DNA of 6,597 nucleotides from Acidobacteriaceae bacterium (GCA_019237515.1 JAFAGX010000167.1:1-6597); one strand, 5' to 3'; shown: positions 1 to 6,408, numbered from the stretch's first letter. A program made the numbers and translations. The notes: a model not told the origin generated them from the letters alone.

Positions 1-752
1 TAGCCCACTATTGCAGAGACGATCACACCCACAATAAATGGAGCATGCATCGCGTCCGGCAGCCCTTCTTTGTGCAGTTCGTGCGCCTTAAGCAATGCCG
101 CTCCCGCAATGATTGGCGTTGATAGCAAGAAGCTAAACCGCACCGCCGCTTCGCGCGTCATGTTACGAAACAGCCCTGCCGTGATGGTAGCGCCGGAACG
201 CGAAACACCTGGTATTAGCGCCGTGGCTTGCGCGCAACCGATGATGATCGCGTCTAGCAAGCTCACTTTAGTCAGCGTCTTCTTCATACTACTGATCTTC
301 TCTCCCCAAGCCATTAATAGCGCCACCACAATCAGCGCTCCGGCTATGAGGTAGATGTGCTCGCGGAAATATTCTTCCGCGGAGTGCTCCAACAGCTTGC
401 CTGCGATCGCACCGGGTATCGTCGCAATCGCCATGAACCAAAGTAGCAGACGCTCTTCCCGTTGCTCTTCCGGCGTCAAGCTTCGGTCGGAATTGCTTGA
501 TTCAGAAAAGCGCACAACCTCCCCGCCAAAAGCCGCGCGAATGATTTGAATCCAGGTTCGACGAAAGTAGACCAGCAAAGAGAGCAAGGTCCCGAAATGC
601 AGCGCAACGTCGAAAGTCAGTTCTTGCGCAGGCGAAAGCTCATTCCACCCCATCAGCCGCCGAACGATGATCAGATGTCCAGAACTGGAAACTGGAATAA
701 ACTCCGCAAGGCCTTGGATAATCGCCAGAACTATAGCTTGATAGATGGGCAA
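1..752 (-). CDS. uppP: Undecaprenyl-diphosphatase UppP (BacA family), 3' end cut by window edge
   Basis: Integral membrane enzyme that dephosphorylates undecaprenyl diphosphate to undecaprenyl phosphate, recycling the lipid carrier for peptidoglycan and other wall polymers; it also gives bacitracin resistance. Translating the minus strand from 752 gives 250 residues open to the window edge, so roughly 20-25 C-terminal residues are missing compared with the usual ~270. The N-terminus carries the family's (E/Q)xxxE motif (QGLAE, residues 13-17) followed by PVSSSGHL (20-27), with the conserved His at 26. The second signature, PGVSRSGATI, is encoded around 190-225. Hydrophobic segments alternate with short loops, as expected for a multi-pass membrane protein. 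The start is TTG (750-752), chosen because AGGAAAGGA lies 7 nt upstream, the family N-terminus begins just there, and an in-frame stop (786-788) precedes it. It lies 129 nt downstream of the SH3/TPR gene on the same strand, so it may be co-transcribed or have its own promoter. Confidence 0.95.
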   Translation of the reverse strand, partial: MPIYQAIVLAIIQGLAEFIPVSSSGHLIIVRRLMGWNELSPAQELTFDVALHFGTLLSLLVYFRRTWIQIIRAAFGGEVVRFSESSNSDRSLTPEEQREERLLLWFMAIATIPGAIAGKLLEHSAEEYFREHIYLIAGALIVVALLMAWGEKISSMKKTLTKVSLLDAIIIGCAQATALIPGVSRSGATITAGLFRNMTREAAVRFSFLLSTPIIAGAALLKAHELHKEGLPDAMHAPFIVGVIVSAIVG

Positions 753-759
753 CGATCGG

Positions 760-768
760 TCCTTTCCT
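760..768 (-). promoter_or_regulatory. Strong Shine-Dalgarno sequence of uppP
   Basis: AGGAAAGGA on the minus strand ends 7 nt before the TTG codon at 750-752. It decides the start of uppP, since no ATG or GTG is available at the N-terminus expected for the family. Confidence 0.75.
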
Positions 769-810
769 GGGAAAGTAAGAAGGCATTAGAGTATCGCAAA
801 ATCTATGTGG

Positions 811-830
811 GGCAGACGTTCTTGTCCGCC
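811..830. repeat. Short imperfect palindrome resembling a dispersed intergenic repeat
   Basis: GGCAGAC (811-817) and GTCCGCC (824-830) form a 7-bp stem with one mismatch around the loop GTTCTT. With the preceding TGTGG it resembles a GGGGCAGACnnTCTTGTC-type repeat that I recall from intergenic DNA of Acidobacteriota and some other phyla; that is memory, not a search. It sits in the 129-nt gap between the SH3/TPR gene and uppP. No T-run follows the stem on either strand, so it does not look like an intrinsic terminator. Confidence 0.45.
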
Positions 831-881
831 AAAAGGTCACCACGTGATTGCCAAAGTGGGTACAATCGCCCCACAGCCACT

Positions 882-1820
882 TCACTCCTGCGCATTCCCG
901 TATGTAGGTACGCCCTGCTGGATAAGGTAGAGTAGGCGTTGCGCCCGCGCACCCCAGTCGCTTTGGGGAAAATCTGTCGCGACTTTTTGTGCAGTGGCAA
1001 TGGCCCTGTCTTTGGACTGTTCGGATTTTTTGGCCTGGTCCTCCGTCTTGTATATCTCTATCAACGCCGAAAATCGCCACGCGGCGTCGTAGAGAGCCTC
1101 CGCATCTGCCGGTGATTGCGGATGCTCGCGCGCATACTTTTCGTACATCTCAGCTTCTTTTTCAGGACATTTCGATGAACCTTGCCAATCCCCGCAAAGC
1201 TTGTTCTCGATGAGGTGAAACGAAGCCAGGTCCGCCCATTTCGTGCCTGGGAATTTTTTTATCACTTCGCGCATCATCTCTTCGTTCATACCTTCGCGCA
1301 GAAACGCTTCTTTTTCGCGCGCCGAGGGACGTGACATCACGTCCGCCTTCTCGATTTGCCACTTGATATCGGCAGTGCGATACAGCGCTTCACCCGCCAG
1401 TGGCGATTTGGGAAACAGATCATAAACTCGATAGTAGAGATGCATCGCATCCTGCGCTGCGCCGCGACGCCCCTGACGTTGGCTGGCTTGATCTTCCGAG
1501 TCCACCGCCTCGCCAAACAAAATCCGATCTCCATTCGGCGTCGAAGCCTGGACCACACCTTTCCCTAGAATCCACCCAGTGATTGTTTTTTCTTCCGTGA
1601 GATTGGCTTCAACTTTTAGCCAGTCGCGACTGGTTTCAAGCACAATCACTTCCCGGCCGCGGTCAATGTCTCCAAGTTTTGCGGACGTGGAATCCGGAGC
1701 AATGTAGACACCGGCCACCCGCATCATGGCGCCGCGAACAGCTTCAGCTGAACAGAACACCACGATGCAGAGCAACAGGACAATCGCAAGTACAGCTCTT
1801 GACGGCTGGATCATAAGCAA
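882..1820 (-). CDS. Exported SH3-domain protein with TPR-like helical repeats
   Basis: 312-residue protein with an N-terminal export signal: a hydrophobic stretch at about residues 9-22, then an AEA-type cleavage site near 25-27. No convincing lipobox precedes C18 or C23, so a soluble periplasmic protein is more likely than a lipoprotein. Residues ~33-93 look like a bacterial SH3 domain (VAGVYIAPDS..., GREVIVLETSRDWLKV, ending TGWILGKGVV). Residues ~120-305 are helical with TPR/BamD-like signatures: YYRVYDLFPKSPLAGEALY, a KFPGTKWADLA segment, YAREHPQSPADAEALYDAA and ATDFPQSDWGARA. C209 and C218 are the only cysteines outside the signal region and could form a disulfide. The gene starts 10 nt after the dehydratase stop, suggesting translational coupling. 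The start is TTG at 1818-1820 or ATG at 1812-1814; neither has a close Shine-Dalgarno (the nearest AGGA is ~16 nt before the TTG). Function unknown; binding to wall or protein partners is an inference from the domains. Confidence 0.85.
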   Translation of the reverse strand: MLMIQPSRAVLAIVLLLCIVVFCSAEAVRGAMMRVAGVYIAPDSTSAKLGDIDRGREVIVLETSRDWLKVEANLTEEKTITGWILGKGVVQASTPNGDRILFGEAVDSEDQASQRQGRRGAAQDAMHLYYRVYDLFPKSPLAGEALYRTADIKWQIEKADVMSRPSAREKEAFLREGMNEEMMREVIKKFPGTKWADLASFHLIENKLCGDWQGSSKCPEKEAEMYEKYAREHPQSPADAEALYDAAWRFSALIEIYKTEDQAKKSEQSKDRAIATAQKVATDFPQSDWGARAQRLLYLIQQGVPTYGNAQE

Positions 1821-1830
1821 TGGAGACGAA

Positions 1831-2847
1831 CTAAGTTCCTACAGGTTTCGGTGCGGGTTCGAACCGCGACGTTGCCCCCGATTTTTCGCTTCGAATCTCT
1901 TCGAGCACCTGTGGTTCAATATTTCCTCCACTAATCACGGCGACGTTGACCGTGCTCTTCGGCAGCTGTGCTTTATGGAATAAGAACGCGGCCACGGAAA
2001 CCGCGCCGCTGGGCTCGGCAAGTGTTTTGGGATTCGCGGCGAGCCTGCGCACAGCCTCGCGGATTTCGGCTTCGCTGACGGTAACGATCTTATCCACATA
2101 TTTGCGAATATGTTCAAAGTTGATGGGGCCGATGCTTTGCGTCCGCAGCCCGTCCGCGATTGTCTGCGAAACCTGCTCAGCGGGCGATTCCACAATGTGC
2201 CCCTGATCCAGGCTGGCTTGGGCGTCGGCCGCCACCTCGGGTTCCACTCCAATGACGTTTATTGAAGGTCTGCTCACCTTAATGGCAGTCGCGATTCCGC
2301 TGATCATTCCCCCGCCACCCACCGGCACCAGCACAGTTTCGACTTCCGGCAGATCCTCCAGGATTTCTAACCCAATGGTTCCCTGCCCCGCGATGATTGC
2401 CTCATCATTAAAGGGGGGAACGATTGCGTATCCATGTTTTCTGGCCAACTCCTCGGCTCGATGCTGGCGTTCAAGACTGGAAGGCCCCACCAGCACAATT
2501 TCTGCTCCCATGGCCGCGACAGCATCGCGCTTGATCGCCGGCGCGGATCGCGGCATCACAATCACTGCTTTCACGCCCATTGCCCGGGCAGCATACGCCA
2601 CTCCTTGCCCGTGATTCCCGCTCGAGTACGTAATCACTCCAGCTTCTCGTTCGGCGGCCGGAAAAGAGGCAATTTTGTTGTAAGCACCGCGGATCTTGAA
2701 CGCCCCAATCGGCTGCAGATTCTCCAGCTTTAAAAACAGCTTCCGTGAGTCGGTTGGACCCGCTTGCTGCAATTCGATCAAGGGTGTCCGCACGGCAACC
2801 CCTTGCAGCCGGCTCCGCGCTTCGCAAATGTTGTTCAGAGTACCTAT
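1831..2847 (-). CDS. Threonine/serine dehydratase (fold type II PLP enzyme), apparent ATA start
   Basis: PLP-dependent enzyme of the threonine ammonia-lyase/serine racemase family, expected to deaminate threonine or serine (threonine to 2-oxobutanoate and ammonia). Numbered from the GTG at 2791-2793, it shows the PLP lysine in GAFKIRG (K33), the SSGNHGQG loop (58-64), the phosphate-binding GGGG (159-162) and SGGN (288-291). There is no C-terminal ACT-like regulatory domain, so it is the short catabolic/racemase type rather than the ~500-residue biosynthetic IlvA. The frame stays open upstream of GTG and encodes the family's N-terminal helix: TLNNICEARSRLQG before VAVRTPL. That alignment puts the initiator at ATA (2845-2847), 7 nt after AAGGA, giving 338 residues; starting at GTG gives 320 and loses the helix. 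It begins 10 nt after the rnj stop and ends 10 nt before the SH3/TPR gene, consistent with one operon. Substrate (Thr, Ser, or another 3-hydroxy amino acid) cannot be decided. The family call is firm; the start is less certain. Confidence 0.93.
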   Translation of the reverse strand: MGTLNNICEARSRLQGVAVRTPLIELQQAGPTDSRKLFLKLENLQPIGAFKIRGAYNKIASFPAAEREAGVITYSSGNHGQGVAYAARAMGVKAVIVMPRSAPAIKRDAVAAMGAEIVLVGPSSLERQHRAEELARKHGYAIVPPFNDEAIIAGQGTIGLEILEDLPEVETVLVPVGGGGMISGIATAIKVSRPSINVIGVEPEVAADAQASLDQGHIVESPAEQVSQTIADGLRTQSIGPINFEHIRKYVDKIVTVSEAEIREAVRRLAANPKTLAEPSGAVSVAAFLFHKAQLPKSTVNVAVISGGNIEPQVLEEIRSEKSGATSRFEPAPKPVGT

Positions 2848-2854
2848 GACGGTG

Positions 2855-2859
2855 TCCTT
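2855..2859 (-). promoter_or_regulatory. Shine-Dalgarno of the dehydratase, placed for an ATA start
   Basis: AAGGA on the minus strand overlaps the TAA stop of rnj (2858-2860) and is followed after 7 nt by ATA (2845-2847). It is 61 nt away from the first ordinary start, GTG at 2793, where I see no comparable site (the sequence before it is CAAGGGGTTGCC, with GGGG only 5 nt away and itself codon-constrained). The overlap with the stop codon suits translational re-initiation. Confidence 0.55.
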
Positions 2860-4522
2860 ATATCTCCAGTATCACGGGCATGATCAGCGGCCGTTTCTGC
2901 ATCTGCTTGGAAATGTAGCGCTTCAAATCCGCGCGAATTTTTTCTTTGATGACACCGTAATCCGCTTTCTCCTCTTCGCTGGAGGCTTCGAGCGTTTGCA
3001 TGACCAACTGCCGTGCCCCATGGATAAACCCATCTTCTCCCGGCTCAAAACCGCGAGTCACAATCTCAGGCGGTGTTTCTACCCGCCCCGAAAGCTTATT
3101 GATCGCGATAATCGGGAGCACAATTCCATCTTCACTCAAATGACGCCGATCCTTAATAATCAGGTCTTCAACCACGTCCGTCCGCGAGCCGGAATCGATA
3201 CAGATTCGGCCAACATTCACCCGGCCGGCAATTCGCGCGCCCAGTTCATCGAACTCGAGAATATCGCCGCTCTCAATCAGCAGAGTGCATCCCACCGACC
3301 CGCGCATCGCGGCGGCCATCTCCGCATGCAACTTAAGCTGCCGATATTCGCCATGAATCGGAACGAAATATTTCGGCTTAACCAAATTGATGATCAGCTT
3401 GAGTTCTTCCTGGCTGGCATGCCCGCTGACATGAACCGGCGGAGACGATCCGTCTTCGTAGATCACGTGAGCCTGGCGCCGGAATAGGTGATCAATCATG
3501 CGATAAATCGCTTTCTCATTTCCTGGAATAATGCGCGACGACAGGACTACACTGTCGCCTTTCTCGATCTTCGCATGCTTGTGATTGTCCACAGCAGCGC
3601 GGGATAGGGCCGACATCGGCTCACCCTGCGTGCCGCTGATCAGAACACACACTTTTTCCGGAGCAAAGTTCTTGATTTCGCCGGGATGAATCAGCAGGCC
3701 ATCCGGGATATCCAGATAGCCTAGATCTTCCGCGATTTCTGCCGAACTGATCATCGATCGCCCGACGAAAGCTACTTTCCTTCCGTGCTCCCACGCCAAT
3801 TCAACGGCAAGCTTGATTCGATGGATGGACGAAGAGAAACATGAAATAAAAAGGCGCCGCTGTGTACGAGCAAACACTTCGTCGAACTTGCGGCGAACGG
3901 CCCGCTCACTTGCGGTGTATCCCTTGCGCTCGACATTGGTTGAGTCCTGAAACAGCGCCAGCACGCCGTCTTTGCCGTACTCAGCAAACGAATGCAAATC
4001 GAAGAGCCTGTTGTCGGTGGGGGTCGGATCAACCTTGAAATCGCCCGTGTGCAGGACTACGCCTAAAGGGGTGTGAATCGCCAGCGCCACACAATCCACC
4101 AGACTATGCGTTACGGGAATCGGATGAATCGTGAATGGGCCGATCTTGAAGCGTTCGCCCGGTCGAATCTCACGCAAGTCCGCGTTGTCCAGTAAGCCGT
4201 GCTCATCCAACTTGTCTTCGACATATGCGAGCGTAAATTCCGTGCCCCACACAGGGACGTTGAGCTCGGACAGGATCCATGGCAACGCTCCAATGTGATC
4301 TTCATGGCCGTGAGTAAGCACGATGGCCCGCACGTGTTGGCGGTTTTCCATGAGATATGAGATATCGGGAACGACGATATCAACACCGAGCAGTTCCGCT
4401 TCGGGAAACATCAGCCCGGCATCGATGACGATGATGTCGTCGCCCCAGCGCAGGGCCATGCAGTTCATTCCGAACTCGCCCAGGCCGCCGAGCGGCACGA
4501 CATGCAACTTGCCAGATGACAT
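2858..4522 (-). CDS. rnj: Ribonuclease J
   Basis: Metallo-beta-lactamase/beta-CASP ribonuclease with 5'-to-3' exonuclease and endonuclease activity in mRNA decay and RNA maturation, cytoplasmic. At 554 residues it matches the ~555 of B. subtilis RNase J1. Visible metal ligands and motifs, in order: HGHEDH (71-76), PVTHS with H139, HTGDFK with D161, the beta-CASP motif FQDSTN (D193), VSGHAS (H368) and PIHGEYR (H390). The N-terminal MBL strand VVPLGGLGEFGMNC (8-21) and the C-terminal helical domain ending in KRPLIMPVILEI are intact, so the enzyme should be active. The ATG at 4520-4522 gives the expected N-terminus, but there is no clear Shine-Dalgarno upstream. It is probably the first gene of a minus-strand operon with the dehydratase and SH3/TPR genes, and it is divergent from the EcsC gene across a 151-nt region containing a large palindrome. 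Confidence 0.98.
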   Translation of the reverse strand: MSSGKLHVVPLGGLGEFGMNCMALRWGDDIIVIDAGLMFPEAELLGVDIVVPDISYLMENRQHVRAIVLTHGHEDHIGALPWILSELNVPVWGTEFTLAYVEDKLDEHGLLDNADLREIRPGERFKIGPFTIHPIPVTHSLVDCVALAIHTPLGVVLHTGDFKVDPTPTDNRLFDLHSFAEYGKDGVLALFQDSTNVERKGYTASERAVRRKFDEVFARTQRRLFISCFSSSIHRIKLAVELAWEHGRKVAFVGRSMISSAEIAEDLGYLDIPDGLLIHPGEIKNFAPEKVCVLISGTQGEPMSALSRAAVDNHKHAKIEKGDSVVLSSRIIPGNEKAIYRMIDHLFRRQAHVIYEDGSSPPVHVSGHASQEELKLIINLVKPKYFVPIHGEYRQLKLHAEMAAAMRGSVGCTLLIESGDILEFDELGARIAGRVNVGRICIDSGSRTDVVEDLIIKDRRHLSEDGIVLPIIAINKLSGRVETPPEIVTRGFEPGEDGFIHGARQLVMQTLEASSEEEKADYGVIKEKIRADLKRYISKQMQKRPLIMPVILEI

Positions 4523-4550
4523 CAGAGGTTAATCGATGCTAGCACAGGGC

Positions 4551-4629
4551 GGGAGTCAGGAGTCAGTGCTCAAGAGTCAGGTAAGATTATCTGCCCGTGC
4601 TGACTCCTGCCTACTGACTCCTGACTACT
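4551..4629. repeat. Symmetric interrupted palindrome of GAGTCAG units
   Basis: Three forward GAGTCAG units (4553-4559, 4560-4566, 4574-4580) are mirrored by CTGACTC units (4600-4606, 4614-4620) and a last CTGACTA (4621-4627). Every pair of units is centred on position 4590. The outer arm AGTCAGGAGTCAGT (4554-4567) is a perfect 14-nt inverted copy of 4613-4626, and the inner 7-bp arm is 4574-4580 with 4600-4606, leaving a 19-nt loop (4581-4599). As RNA or single-stranded DNA it would form a long hairpin. It lies between two divergent genes, so it is not a terminator for either. It could be a REP-like or other non-autonomous repeat, or a shared regulatory site. Confidence 0.8.
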
Positions 4630-4673
4630 AGCCGCTGTTCCCTTCCGTCTCGCCACGCGATAAGCTGATCTTA

Positions 4674-5372
4674 ATGACTGATGAAGGTAAAAAGTCGTGG
4701 TTGCTGCGCAAGTTCGAGGACGCTCTGCGTAAGGGTTTCCAGCACGCTTACGAGACGGTCAAAGTTGATCCAGAAAAGTTTCTTTTACAGCTTCGGGTCG
4801 CTTACGGTCTCCCCATCACCAGCTTTCAAGGTGTTTACTCGGTCGATATCGGTCATCTGGATGACCTCGCCAACGAAGTGATCCATAGCGGCATGAGGCT
4901 CGCAGCGGCTGAGGGGGCGGGGCTGGGCATGGGTGGCATCCTCACCATCGTGCCTGACCTTAGCATTCTGGCCGGCATCACCTTGCGAACCTTGCAGAAG
5001 CTCAGCCTCCTCTACGGATTTGAATTCAACACCGAAGACGAAACCGCGGAGCTGTGGATTGCTGCGGCCAGCGCCGCCGGTGTAGACATCAGCCGCGAAC
5101 TTCTGGAAAAAGAACTCGTGTATCGTTTTGTTCCTAAAGTCATTCGGCGCATCGCCGTCCAGGCCAGCAAAGAATTCGTTGAAAAATGGTCGGGGCGGCT
5201 GATTCCGATTGCCAGTTCAGTGATTGGCGCAGGATTGAACTATTATTTTGTCCGCGCCTGGGGCCAGCGTGCCAGGAACCATTTTCGCCAGCGGCACTTG
5301 GAACAACGCGCCCGAATGGATCGCCAGCATCCTACGCCAGTCGTCATCGGTCCCGCGCGATTGTCATCCTGA
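4674..5372 (+). CDS. EcsC family protein
   Basis: 232-residue protein matching the EcsC family, named after the third gene of the B. subtilis ecsABC locus; its biochemical role is unknown, and family members have amphipathic or hydrophobic helices suggesting membrane association. Typical features are visible: an N-terminal charged helical region (1-40), the Gly/Ala-rich segment GAGLGMGGILTIVPDLSIL (81-99) followed by LRTLQKLSLLYGFEF (104-118), and a C-terminal hydrophobic segment IPIASSVIGAGLNYYFV (177-193) followed by a basic tail. No signal peptide is seen. There is no ABC transporter (ecsA/ecsB) next to it, so it is a stand-alone member. ATG at 4674 is the natural start although no good Shine-Dalgarno precedes it. 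The final codons (LSS-stop, TTGTCATCCTGA) belong to a repeat-like sequence that recurs 22 nt downstream, so the C-terminal tail may have been altered by a repeat insertion. It is divergent from rnj and convergent with dapD. Confidence 0.82.
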   Translation: MTDEGKKSWLLRKFEDALRKGFQHAYETVKVDPEKFLLQLRVAYGLPITSFQGVYSVDIGHLDDLANEVIHSGMRLAAAEGAGLGMGGILTIVPDLSILAGITLRTLQKLSLLYGFEFNTEDETAELWIAAASAAGVDISRELLEKELVYRFVPKVIRRIAVQASKEFVEKWSGRLIPIASSVIGAGLNYYFVRAWGQRARNHFRQRHLEQRARMDRQHPTPVVIGPARLSS

Positions 5373-5450
5373 ACCTCAAGTTTTGTCATCTTGAGCGGAG
5401 CAGATCGAATTTGCGTGCAAATCGATCTTCAAAGTCAAAGGACCCCTTGC
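5361..5450 (+). repeat. Degenerate dispersed-repeat sequence (GTCATCCTGAGCG-type)
   Basis: TTGTCATCCTGA (5361-5372) recurs as TTGTCATCTTGA (5383-5394) with 11 of 12 bases matching. The second copy continues GCGGAGC and is followed by AAAGGACCCCTTGCA (5440-5454 region). This resembles the GTCATCCTGAGCG...GAAGGACCC repeat I recall from intergenic DNA of many Acidobacteriota and other soil bacteria. The copy here looks decayed and contains the small hairpin at 5403-5427. It fills most of the 152 nt between the EcsC gene and dapD, where I see no gene or clear terminator. Confidence 0.5.
5403..5427. repeat. Small inverted repeat between the converging EcsC and dapD genes
   Basis: GATCGAATTTGC (5403-5414) pairs with GCAAATCGATC (5417-5427), an 11-bp arm with one bulged A and only two bases between the arms, so the top pairs would have to open to form a loop. 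No T-run follows on either strand, so I do not call it a terminator, although its position between convergent genes would suit one. Confidence 0.5.
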
Positions 5451-5524
5451 ACTCCGATGCTGCCACGGGCACGGCAAGGAATTCGCAGAAAAGCTGTAAA
5501 GGCATTGATATGTCAACCGCCAAA

Positions 5525-6358
5525 TCATCTTAGCCACTCTTCCAACTCAATTCCACTCTCGGTTTTCTCGTCACGATATTTCACGATCACGGGCGTGTAG
5601 AGCGACAGTTTCCACTCCGCGCCCTTTGCCTTGGTAATCGCTCTCGACCCCGGCACCACGACCGCGCTTTCTGGAACCTCGAGCGGCTGTTCTTCGCTGG
5701 CGCGATAGATCTCTCCGCGCACGATATCGTAAAGTGGAGTCGAGCGGGTGAGGATCGTCCCCGCTCCAAGCACCGCCCGCGCGCGCACCAACGTACCTTC
5801 GTAAACTCCGCAATTTCCTCCGACAAGAACGTCGTCTTCAATAATGACGGGAGCGGCATTCACGGGTTCCAGCACGCCACCGATCTGAGCCGCGGCGCTC
5901 AAATGCACGCGTTTGCCGATCTGCGCGCACGAACCTACAAGCGCATGCGAGTCCACCATCGTGCCTTCGTCCACGTACGCGCCCACATTGATGAACATCG
6001 GCGGCATGCAGATCACACCGGGCGCAACATAGGCCCCCGTCCTTACCGATGACCCACCCGGAACTACGCGCACACGATCCTCAACCTCAAAAGTTCGAAC
6101 TGGAAACGTATCCTTGTCGACGAACGCAAGGCAGGCGTCGTCGCCCATTCTACTGAGTTCACCCAGCCTGAATCCGAGCAGAATGCCCTGCTTCACCCAA
6201 ACGTTCACTTTCCATTTGCCATTGATCCTCTCAGCCGCCCGAATCCTACCTTCAGTCAATTGCTCACGGAATTCGACAAAGACTTTTCGCGCTTCAGGAT
6301 TGCGCTCGACTTCGCCAAGCGAGGCGAATCGCGAAATGGAAGATTGAAGGGATGACAT
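5525..6358 (-). CDS. dapD: 2,3,4,5-tetrahydropyridine-2,6-dicarboxylate N-succinyltransferase
   Basis: Transfers succinyl from succinyl-CoA to tetrahydrodipicolinate in the succinylase branch of meso-diaminopimelate and lysine synthesis; cytoplasmic, trimeric in the family. From ATG 6356-6358 it has 277 residues, against 274 in E. coli. It shows the N-terminal alpha domain (residues ~1-90, with GKWKVNVWVKQGILLGFRL) and then the left-handed beta-helix of hexapeptide repeats, including GAYVDEGTMVDSHALVGSC (126-144), QIGKRVHLS and GGVLEPVNAAPVIIEDD. The C-terminal region contains SAVVVPGSRAI and LYTPVIVKY, as expected. The alpha domain and the YVDEGTMVDS motif separate it from the shorter acetyltransferase DapH. 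The frame is open upstream to a TTG at 6397 (13 extra residues), but the ATG gives the family length and the TTG lies in likely promoter sequence. No clear Shine-Dalgarno precedes either start. It is a single gene here with no other dap gene in view, and is convergent with the EcsC gene. Confidence 0.96.
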   Translation of the reverse strand: MSSLQSSISRFASLGEVERNPEARKVFVEFREQLTEGRIRAAERINGKWKVNVWVKQGILLGFRLGELSRMGDDACLAFVDKDTFPVRTFEVEDRVRVVPGGSSVRTGAYVAPGVICMPPMFINVGAYVDEGTMVDSHALVGSCAQIGKRVHLSAAAQIGGVLEPVNAAPVIIEDDVLVGGNCGVYEGTLVRARAVLGAGTILTRSTPLYDIVRGEIYRASEEQPLEVPESAVVVPGSRAITKAKGAEWKLSLYTPVIVKYRDEKTESGIELEEWLR

Positions 6359-6375
6359 GAGAGTGTTGTTTGAAG

Positions 6376-6381
6376 ATTGTA
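6376..6381 (-). promoter_or_regulatory. Possible -10 element of dapD
   Basis: TACAAT (5 of 6 matches to TATAAT) on the minus strand lies 17 nt before the dapD ATG. No well-spaced -35 box accompanies it; the nearby TTGACA at 6392-6397 is only 10 nt away. If used, it would give a very short leader and exclude the TTG start at 6397. Tentative. Confidence 0.25.
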
Positions 6382-6408
6382 GGTCGTTGATTGTCAAGTC
6401 AGGTTCTT

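Noticed and set aside
70..549. Two consecutive plus-strand frames opposite uppP
   Set aside because: They are shadows of the uppP coding frame, which has both family signature motifs.
848..884. GTGGG/CCCAC hairpin just after the SH3/TPR stop as a terminator
   Set aside because: The stem is only 5 bp and is followed by just three Ts on the minus strand.
640..1080. 146-codon minus-strand frame across the SH3/TPR-uppP gap
   Set aside because: It overlaps the ends of two real genes in another frame and its peptide resembles no protein; it is explained by the overlap and the repeat.
2696..3487. 263-codon plus-strand open frame antisense to rnj and the dehydratase
   Set aside because: It lies opposite two strongly supported genes, has no recognisable domain and is rich in the amino acids expected from reverse-strand reading.
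4530..4672. Promoters for rnj and the EcsC gene
   Set aside because: Candidates such as TGCTAGCAT (extended -10, minus strand, 4536-4543) and GATAAG (4659-4664, plus) match only 4 of 6 bases and have no well-spaced -35, so I do not list them as features.
5186..5600. Two plus-strand frames spanning the EcsC 3' end and the repeat region
   Set aside because: They run through the EcsC gene in other frames and through repeat sequence, with no protein-like motif.
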